Origin: Candidatus Woesearchaeota archaeon | Lineage (GTDB): Archaea > Nanobdellota > Nanobdellia > Woesearchaeales > GW2011-AR15 | Length of the DNA stretch: 9,466 bases | Direction of reading: 5' to 3' | Assembly (NCBI GenBank): GCA_016934775.1 | Contig: JAFGSP010000046.1 | Location: 1-9,466, forward strand | Shown: positions 1 to 5,305 of the stretch, in pieces | How positions within the stretch are numbered: the stretch's first letter is position 1 | Layout: every line of letters starts with the position of its first letter | The notes under the pieces: model-generated | The model's input: the letters and a program-made list of their open reading frames with translations, nothing else | What the model was told of the DNA's origin: nothing | Database searches by the model: none | Program-made: the position numbers and the translations under genes

Positions 1-362
1 GGTGACTTTACCAGGCTGCTCCATGAACCGCCGAGTGAGATCCTTGATGCAATAAGCAATACAAAAGATAATGCAAGCAGGCATTGGCCTAAAGCTGCGG
101 CTATCATATAAACGTCAGGGCTCACTGACCTGAAATCAAATGCATATCTCAGATACTCAGGAAAAAACTTCGAGATAAATGAAATCACAAGATAGGGTAT
201 CCCACCTTTATGATATACATCCAGGCAGTTGCTCTCTGACATGGTTTTCCTCAGGAAACCCATAATAAATGTGTGGAGAAAGATATATCCAAGATAGAAA
301 ACAACAACACTAAAAAAAAACAGATTCTGATAATACTCACTTGTGAAAGTAAGTCCGACCAT
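1..362 (-). CDS. Unrecognised integral membrane protein, N-terminal part (cut by window edge)
   Basis: An open frame of 120 codons runs from an ATG at 362-360 to the left edge with no stop; an in-frame TAG lies four codons upstream, so this ATG is the first possible one. The protein has a strongly hydrophobic segment at about residues 13-36 (FFFSVVVFYLGYIFLHTFIM) and a second at about 85-106. Between them is a loop with KKG-like and aromatic residues (YHKGGIPYLV, KFFPEYLRYAF) that could be re-entrant or interfacial. I do not recognise the family. It does not look like the N-terminus of an MBOAT acyltransferase. A TATA-like box lies about 26 nt upstream of the ATG, which would suit a leaderless archaeal transcript. 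It is divergent from the SGNH operon and may share its promoter region. Membrane location is well supported; function is unknown. Confidence 0.75.
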   Translation of the reverse strand, partial: MVGLTFTSEYYQNLFFFSVVVFYLGYIFLHTFIMGFLRKTMSESNCLDVYHKGGIPYLVISFISKFFPEYLRYAFDFRSVSPDVYMIAAALGQCLLALSFVLLIASRISLGGSWSSLVKS

Positions 363-385
363 AAGACAGAGCTAAGCTGCAGATA

Positions 386-400
386 TTTTTAAATATATTT
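386..400. promoter_or_regulatory. Putative bidirectional TATA-type promoter core between the membrane gene and the SGNH operon
   Basis: The 82-base divergent gap holds TTTTTAAATATATTT, whose last ten bases (AAATATATTT, 391-400) are a perfect palindrome. Read leftward, the box centre is about 26-30 nt from the ATG at 362, the archaeal TATA-to-start spacing of a leaderless mRNA. Read rightward it would place a start site near 415-422, upstream of the ATG at 445. No convincing bacterial -35/-10 pair was seen. AT-rich gaps often contain such boxes, so this is suggestive only. Confidence 0.4.
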
Positions 401-410
401 GATGAGTAAA

Positions 411-415
411 GGAGG
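411..415 (+). promoter_or_regulatory. Shine-Dalgarno-like GGAGG too far from the annotated ATG
   Basis: GGAGG lies 29 nt before the ATG at 445, too far for normal use there. It is 8 nt before an in-frame ATT at 424, which would add seven residues (IKNISDT) to the first SGNH protein. It also lies inside an eight-codon mini-ORF, 402-428 (MSKGGFKN then TAA). It may be an ATT-start ribosome-binding site, a remnant, or chance. Confidence 0.3.
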
Positions 416-444
416 ATTTAAAAATTAAGAATATATCCGACACA

Positions 445-1491
445 ATGTCTAGATTGAAACCTGAAACCTCATTTCTGAACAGAATAGTCTTATTCTTCCT
501 GTTCATTCTCCTTTCTCTATTCATGGCAGCTGAACTCACCCTGAGGATCACTGAGCCTGAAGAAATCATTCCTATCTCAACGATGCTGCTTGCTGACCAC
601 AGCAGGCTTATTTATTTTGTTGACGGGCCTTTAATGTATAAATTCAAAGAGAATACCACTTTCATAGACTCCGACAATATCAGCTATACTCTTGACCGGC
701 TTGGCACCCGTAACAGTGTATCCAGCCTTTCTCCAGACATCCTTATTGCAGGAGACTCTGTCACCTTCGGCCTGAGAACAGGTGAAGAGCAGATCTATTC
801 GAAGCTTCTTGAGCATGATCTTGACCAAGATGTCATGAATATCGCTGTGCCCGGATATAACATCATCCAGACTGAAGAGAAGATCAGGAAAGTATGCAAT
901 TTACTGGACTGCCATTTGATGATTGTAGGATATGCTTTCGGAAATGATGGGGGAATGACACAGACAGATATAGACAAAAGAAACATGGATACGCAAAAGG
1001 AGCGCATCATACTATCCTCCTCTTTTAAGAATCCGCCATATCTGTTTTCCGGCACCATAAGCAGAAGACTATCAAACTCTTCGTCATTCATGAGAAAGAT
1101 CAACGGGATTGCATCAAGCATCTTTATCAGGCATCTCCGTCTTCCTATGCTCTTTGAAAAGGCAGACAAAGAAATTGAGGGCTCAATAGTCCGCCTGAAG
1201 AATTATTCAGAGGAAAAAGAAATGAAACTTGTATTCCTTTTGCTGCCTCCGCTAAAAAACAGAAAAGAATATACATATATTGAAGAATATGAATACTACT
1301 GGATAAAAGACCGGCTGGATGCATACGATATTGAATATATAGACCTGGTTGATGAAGGTATAGACTTTCACAAGTTCAGGATAGATGAACAGGACCCTGT
1401 CCACTATAATCCTAAAGGGCACAGGTATATCGCAGACATAATCCTACAGTTCCTTGAGACCAACACACTGTCTACTATCATGAAATCATGA
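445..1491 (+). CDS. Membrane-anchored SGNH/GDSL-family hydrolase or acyltransferase-like protein
   Basis: A 348-residue protein. Residues 1-13 are basic and residues 14-31 form one hydrophobic helix, so the rest is probably outside the cytoplasm. All SGNH blocks are visible: block I with GDS (Ser105), block II NIAVPGYN (Gly137), block III GYAFGND (Asn167), and block V DPVHYNPKGH (Asp317, His320). The pre-catalytic stretch YTLDRLGTRN is also usual in this group. With a full Ser-Asp-His set it should be active, probably on an ester, for example an acyl group on a surface glycan; the substrate is an inference from the neighbouring exporter. It heads a three-gene operon; the next gene starts 6-12 nt after its TGA. 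The ATG at 445 is the first in frame, but an ATT at 424 sits at better distance from a GGAGG, so the true N-terminus is uncertain. Confidence 0.92.
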   Translation: MSRLKPETSFLNRIVLFFLFILLSLFMAAELTLRITEPEEIIPISTMLLADHSRLIYFVDGPLMYKFKENTTFIDSDNISYTLDRLGTRNSVSSLSPDILIAGDSVTFGLRTGEEQIYSKLLEHDLDQDVMNIAVPGYNIIQTEEKIRKVCNLLDCHLMIVGYAFGNDGGMTQTDIDKRNMDTQKERIILSSSFKNPPYLFSGTISRRLSNSSSFMRKINGIASSIFIRHLRLPMLFEKADKEIEGSIVRLKNYSEEKEMKLVFLLLPPLKNRKEYTYIEEYEYYWIKDRLDAYDIEYIDLVDEGIDFHKFRIDEQDPVHYNPKGHRYIADIILQFLETNTLSTIMKS

Positions 1492-1497
1492 TTAAGA

Positions 1498-2994
1498 GTG
1501 CAAATGAAAAAAACCACAAGGCTCCAAAAGATATTATTGTTCCTGTATAGCCTTATCCTTGTTATAGCGATTATTGAGCTGGGGTTTGGTGAATCAGTCC
1601 TGGCTTTTGCCCAGAACCTGCATAACATGGACAAAGCAGGGGCAGGAAAGACCTATACGATCCTTGCAATAGGCGAATCTACGACAGCCGGCACAGGGCC
1701 AACCTGGCCAAATAAGCTTGAACTGATATTGAACAACCGAAGCAAAGAGACACGGTTTTTTGTCTATAATGAAGCCAGACCGGCTGTGCATACTGTGTAT
1801 CTGACAGGAAAGATAAGCGAAAACATAAGGAACTATGATCCTGATATGGTCATCTCGATGATGGGGGTTAATGACGGATACGATTGGATCTATTCAGAAG
1901 AAGAACCAGGGCTTTTCAGCATAAAGAATCTGAAAACATACAGGTTTTTTCAATATTTATTCTCGGGCATGACCAGAAAAAGAATTTCCCGACCAAAAAT
2001 ACCTTACAAAGAGGAGTTTTCTGAAAAAGAGTATCCTGATTTAATCAGCCTTGGTCAGATATATCTTGATGATTACGGAGATATTACCAAAGCTGAAGAA
2101 AGCTTCGAGGCTGCCAGGAATATTAATCCGGAAAATGAGACAGCCTACATTATGCTTGGGATGCTGGCCAGGATCAAAGGGGACCTTGATGAATCTGAAG
2201 AGCTGCTGTCCAAATCCATAAGGCTCAACCCGACTATAGAAGCCTATCATCAGCTTGGGCTGCTTTTCCATACAAAGGGTGATGATGACAGAGCAGTTTC
2301 CTCATTCAATAGTGCAATTGAGCTTGACCCAGGTAACCCTGAAACATATAAAGGCCTTGCTTTTGTCCATTACAGCAACGAAAAACCGGATCTTGCAACT
2401 GAATCACTGAAAAAATCAATCAGCTTATCAGAAGATGATGAAGCATATACTCTTCTTGGAATGATCTACCAGGAAAAAGGAGAGGTCAGCAAGGCAAATG
2501 AGATGTTCCACAAAGCTGTGTCTCTCAACCCAGACAATACAAAAGCTGCCACGTTCTTGGTTTTTTTAGATGAAGATTCAGTAGCTGAGGAGTTCCAAAC
2601 ATATCTGAATCTCAGCGTCATTTCAGATCAGGAATATACTTATTACAATGCCACACGATATCATTACAACAAGCTGTACGATATCCTGAGAAAAAACCGG
2701 ATCAAATATGTGGCGATGCAGTATCCCACATTAAATATCAGTATAATAAAAGATTTCTTCAGTTCAGAAGACCAGAAAGACATTCTTTTTGTGAGCAATG
2801 AAAATAATTTCAGAGAAGCATTGACTGAAGACAACTATTACGAGTATTTTGTTGATGATTTTGCGCTGCACAGGGAAGATGACTTCCCTTTCAAAGGCTG
2901 TTTCGGCCATACCACTGCAAAAAGCAACAGGCTTATTGCTGAAAACCTCGCTAACGAGATCCTTGAATATCTGCAGGTGAAGGAGATAGAATGA
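1498..2994 (+). CDS. Membrane-anchored SGNH protein with five TPRs inserted in the SGNH domain (paralogue A)
   Basis: A 498-residue protein from GTG at 1498; an in-frame ATG at 1504 is an equally good start. Residues about 11-28 form an N-terminal membrane anchor. The SGNH fold opens at 54-130: block I ILAIGEST with Ser61 (GES rather than GDS) and block III MMGVNDG (Asn125). It is interrupted by about five TPR units (residues 182-347) and resumes at 387-490, ending in block V CFGHTTAKSN with His471. The block V position normally held by Asp (DxxH) is Cys468, so the triad looks incomplete. The TPRs probably bind a partner or arrange the enzyme outside the membrane, where the anchor should place it. 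It overlaps the next gene by 4 nt (ATGA) and that gene is its paralogue. Catalysis on a glycan ester, or a purely binding role, are both possible. Confidence 0.92.
   Translation: MQMKKTTRLQKILLFLYSLILVIAIIELGFGESVLAFAQNLHNMDKAGAGKTYTILAIGESTTAGTGPTWPNKLELILNNRSKETRFFVYNEARPAVHTVYLTGKISENIRNYDPDMVISMMGVNDGYDWIYSEEEPGLFSIKNLKTYRFFQYLFSGMTRKRISRPKIPYKEEFSEKEYPDLISLGQIYLDDYGDITKAEESFEAARNINPENETAYIMLGMLARIKGDLDESEELLSKSIRLNPTIEAYHQLGLLFHTKGDDDRAVSSFNSAIELDPGNPETYKGLAFVHYSNEKPDLATESLKKSISLSEDDEAYTLLGMIYQEKGEVSKANEMFHKAVSLNPDNTKAATFLVFLDEDSVAEEFQTYLNLSVISDQEYTYYNATRYHYNKLYDILRKNRIKYVAMQYPTLNISIIKDFFSSEDQKDILFVSNENNFREALTEDNYYEYFVDDFALHREDDFPFKGCFGHTTAKSNRLIAENLANEILEYLQVKEIE
2041..2538 (+). repeat. 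TPR array, five units, inside paralogue A
   Basis: Five 33-34 residue helix-turn-helix units at residues about 182-214, 215-247, 248-280, 281-314 and 315-347. Each has the TPR pattern: a Gly or Ala at position 8 (LGQIY, LGMLA, LGLLF, LAFVH, LGMIY), Ala near position 20, and an ending such as INPEN, LNPT, LDPGN or LNPDN. The array splits SGNH block III from block V. Confidence 0.85.
2981..2985 (+). promoter_or_regulatory. Ribosome-binding site AGGAG for the second TPR-SGNH gene
   Basis: AGGAG lies 5 nt before the ATG at 2991, which overlaps the previous TGA as ATGA, favouring translational coupling. A second one (AAAGGAG, 2997-3003) lies 5 nt before an in-frame ATG at 3009. Two start sites 18 nt apart therefore both have good signals. 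Confidence 0.6.
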
Positions 2995-4400
2995 GGAAAG
3001 GAGAAAGGATGGGAAGAATGAGAAAAGAACAGACTACACTGATGCAGAAGATACTGCTGCTAATATTCTCTTTTGTCCTCACAGCAATTATCCTGCAGCT
3101 TGGTTTCGGAAAGCAGGCATTGCTCCTTGCCCAGAGAAGCAGAAGCCTAGGATCAAGCAGTCCCGCAACAGGAGAGGAAACATACAGGATACTGACATTA
3201 GGAGAATCGACAACCGCAGGCACAGGCGCTTATACCTGGCCTGCGCAACTTGAGACCATCCTGAACAACAGGAGCAATCACCTAAGGTTTGTCGTCTATA
3301 ATGAGGCTGTCGGAAGCCTAAACACCTATTACATAATCCAGGAACTTGACAAGAACCTGCAGAGATATGACCCTGACATGGTGGTCACAATGATGGGTGT
3401 CAATGACAGGGGCTATAACCTGATTTACAAGCAGAACATATTTGAGAAGCTATTCTCAGGGATAGCCAATCTGTTGAACCTGCAAAAAAGCCAGGGCGAC
3501 CGGAAAAATCCTATTTTTGAAATCAGCCATGATGAATCAGAGGATTTAGAAGAAACCGAAAAAAGTCTTATTGAATCCCTAAAGCTCAATGAAAGCGATG
3601 ATGGTGTGCTCATCCGGCTCGGATATCTCTATATGGACCAGAACAGGCTGAATGAATCAAAGGAAATGTTTGAAAAAGCCCTGTCGCTCGACCCAGACCA
3701 TGAATCAGAATACCTTGTAACAGGAATAATCTATGAACAGCTTGGAGATGTCAGGAAGGCTGAAGAGTATTACATGAAACTCAACAGGCTATACCCGGAA
3801 AATGAAAGGGCCTATGTGCACATGGCAATAATAGCGCAGAAAAAGGGGGATGATACTGAAGCTGAAAACATATACAGGGCCCTGCTGGAAATAAATCCTG
3901 AAAGCGCTGAAGCATATACTATGCTCGGGCTGATATACAAGCATAGGGGAATGATCAATGAATCTGCAGGTTACATGAAAAAGGCGCTCAGCATAGACAA
4001 GAACAATATCGAGGCAAGACATACCCTGGATAGCATAGAGAACAAAGAGGCTTTTGAAGATTATGATATCACAAAATATCATTATAACTTATTATACGAT
4101 ATATTGAAAAGGACAGATATAAAATACGTGGCAATGCAGTACCCTTCCTTAAGTGTGGATATCCTAAGACAGTTCTTCAGCAGCGAAGACCAGAAAGATA
4201 TACTGTTTGTCAGCAACCAGCAAAATTTTGAGACTGCTTTAGAAACTATGGACTATAACGACCTGTTTTCCGATGATTTCGCAGATCAGGGCAACAATTT
4301 CACATTCAAGGGGAAGTTTGGGCATGCGACTGCTGAAGGAAACATGCTGATAGCTGAAAACCTTGCTAGCGAGATTCTAAAAGAATTAGAGTTAGAGTAA
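2991..4400 (+). CDS. Membrane-anchored SGNH protein with inserted TPRs (paralogue B)
   Basis: A 469-residue protein, clearly paralogous to the preceding gene. The N-terminus is very basic and followed by a membrane helix at residues 20-38. Block I is ILTLGEST (Ser73, again GES) and block III MMGVNDR (Asn138). Four full TPRs plus a half unit occupy about 186-338. The SGNH fold resumes at 363-460 and ends in KFGHATAEGN, with His445 but Lys442 where DxxH would have Asp. Over residues 363-417 it matches paralogue A at 39 of 55 positions, including the identical run FFSSEDQKDILFVSN. It is last in its operon; its TAA ends at 4400 and the stop of the convergent coiled-coil gene begins at 4401. The likely site is the outer face of the membrane. 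Deacylation, acyl transfer or non-catalytic glycan binding are possible. ATG 3009 is an alternative start. Confidence 0.92.
   Translation: MRKGERMGRMRKEQTTLMQKILLLIFSFVLTAIILQLGFGKQALLLAQRSRSLGSSSPATGEETYRILTLGESTTAGTGAYTWPAQLETILNNRSNHLRFVVYNEAVGSLNTYYIIQELDKNLQRYDPDMVVTMMGVNDRGYNLIYKQNIFEKLFSGIANLLNLQKSQGDRKNPIFEISHDESEDLEETEKSLIESLKLNESDDGVLIRLGYLYMDQNRLNESKEMFEKALSLDPDHESEYLVTGIIYEQLGDVRKAEEYYMKLNRLYPENERAYVHMAIIAQKKGDDTEAENIYRALLEINPESAEAYTMLGLIYKHRGMINESAGYMKKALSIDKNNIEARHTLDSIENKEAFEDYDITKYHYNLLYDILKRTDIKYVAMQYPSLSVDILRQFFSSEDQKDILFVSNQQNFETALETMDYNDLFSDDFADQGNNFTFKGKFGHATAEGNMLIAENLASEILKELELE
3546..4004 (+). repeat. TPR array, four and a half units, inside paralogue B
   Basis: A half unit at residues about 186-200, then full units near 203-236, 238-271, 272-304 and 306-339. 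Conserved TPR positions are visible (LGYLY, TGIIY, MAIIA, LGLIY; endings LDPDH, LYPEN, INPES, IDKNN). One unit fewer than in paralogue A. Confidence 0.82.
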
Positions 4401-4922
4401 TCACTTTATTATTTTCTGGATCAGTTGTCCTATTCCTGTCTTGCCGAAACTGCTTGATAGCCTGTATAAAGGGAACATTATAGATCCTCTATACTGCCCG
4501 ATGAACTGGCTTTGCTTGAGCATGATTCCTTTGAAATCCTGCAGCTGGCTCCTCAGTTCCTCAATCTGGGATGACTTCTCCTCGATAGAGGATTCTTTCT
4601 TATTTCTCAGGTCTTCGATTTCATGCTGCAGAGCCTCAATCTTCCTGATCATATCATCATATTCCTTATTTGTCAGGACCACATTGTTTTCAGTCTTCCT
4701 CCTGAAATTGTTAAGGACCTGGGCAAGCTCGATTATCTCATATTTCTGTTCCTGGAGGAGTGTCTCAATTTTATTATTCAACTGAGATATTTTTTTATCC
4801 TCTTCTCCTATAAGCTGAGTCAGCCTGTGCGACTGCTCTCTCTGCTCTGAAAGCTCTGCCCTGAGCATCTCCAGCTCAATCTCAAGCCTTGATCCTTCCT
4901 TGCTTCTTTTCTGGGCCGGCAT
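4401..4922 (-). CDS. Coiled-coil protein with basic amphipathic C-terminal tail (twin B)
   Basis: A 173-residue protein with no signal peptide or clear membrane helix. Residues about 11-75 and 85-140 are highly charged heptad-rich coiled coil. A core at residues 47-66 (LLQEQKYEI) matches the gene just upstream at 16 of 20 positions. After a break at about 142, the tail YRGSIMFPLYRL...GKTGIGQLIQKIIK is basic and amphipathic, suggesting membrane or partner contact. Its ATG overlaps the TAA of the upstream twin by 1 nt (TAATG), so the two are probably made together. It is the last gene on the strand carrying the exporter, so a cytoplasmic adaptor, tether or length-determining role near the polysaccharide machine is a reasonable inference. 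I do not recognise a named family. Confidence 0.82.
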   Translation of the reverse strand: MPAQKRSKEGSRLEIELEMLRAELSEQREQSHRLTQLIGEEDKKISQLNNKIETLLQEQKYEIIELAQVLNNFRRKTENNVVLTNKEYDDMIRKIEALQHEIEDLRNKKESSIEEKSSQIEELRSQLQDFKGIMLKQSQFIGQYRGSIMFPLYRLSSSFGKTGIGQLIQKIIK

Positions 4923-5236
4923 TATTCAGTCACGCTCCTGCCAGGTGAGTCATTAAGATCAGAATGGCCTCCTGAAGACTCAGTTATCTTTTCTCTTACC
5001 CTTGCGATATCTTCTTCGGATTTTATCAATTCAAGGATCTCATACTTCTGCTCCTGAAGAAGATATTCTATCTTCTGGTTCAGCTCCATCACTCTCTTAT
5101 TTTTCTCATGCAAAAGCTCATTCAGAACAGTGTTGTGTCTCTTTGCTGAAGAGATTAGTTCCTTATAATGATCAATCTGGGCCTTCAGGTTTTCAGTATC
5201 TTCTATAACTCCCGCAGGCACATCGGCTCCCCCCAT
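4922..5236 (-). CDS. Small coiled-coil protein (twin A)
   Basis: A 104-residue protein. After a short glycine-containing N-terminus, residues about 11-85 form one coiled coil; residues 86-104 look disordered (SSGGHSDLNDSPGR). Residues 51-70 share 16 of 20 positions with twin B. In the identical stretch LLQEQKYEI five of nine codons differ only synonymously, so the protein sequence is under selection. The start is fixed by a TAA immediately before the ATG at 5236. No Shine-Dalgarno is evident, but a TATA-like box lies about 35 nt upstream, so it may begin its own transcript as well as belong to the exporter operon, 69 nt downstream of the ATPase stop. Function unknown; it may pair with twin B, or with the helical insert of the ATPase. 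Confidence 0.8.
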   Translation of the reverse strand: MGGADVPAGVIEDTENLKAQIDHYKELISSAKRHNTVLNELLHEKNKRVMELNQKIEYLLQEQKYEILELIKSEEDIARVREKITESSGGHSDLNDSPGRSVTE

Positions 5237-5265
5237 TTACCATTTGAAAATAGAAACTGTTTTTG

Positions 5266-5277
5266 TTTATATTTTTT
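5266..5277 (-). promoter_or_regulatory. Putative TATA box for the coiled-coil gene pair
   Basis: On the minus strand AAAAAATATAAA is centred about 35 nt before the ATG at 5236, in the only gap (69 nt) of the minus-strand unit. A start site near 5245 would give a leader of some 8 nt. This would allow the coiled-coil pair to be expressed apart from the exporter. Based on AT pattern and spacing only. Confidence 0.33.
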
Positions 5278-5305
5278 GCGTATAGTCTGTCGCGGCCATA
5301 GCCAC

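Noticed and set aside
311..320. Nine-base A run as a possible frameshift site in the left membrane gene
   Set aside because: The frame is open through it (Phe-Phe-Phe) and continues to the edge, so nothing suggests slippage.
795..1169. 124-codon minus-strand open frame
   Set aside because: Antisense to the first SGNH gene, across its block II-III region; no independent support.
5231..5240. Ten-base identity GTAAATGGGG at the starts of twin A (5236) and the permease (8259)
   Set aside because: It is a stop-ATG-glycine coincidence; similarity does not extend on either side.
5294..5303. GGCCATAGCC as a possible terminator hairpin after the ATPase gene
   Set aside because: The stem is only three base pairs (GGC/GCC) with no following T run on the minus strand.
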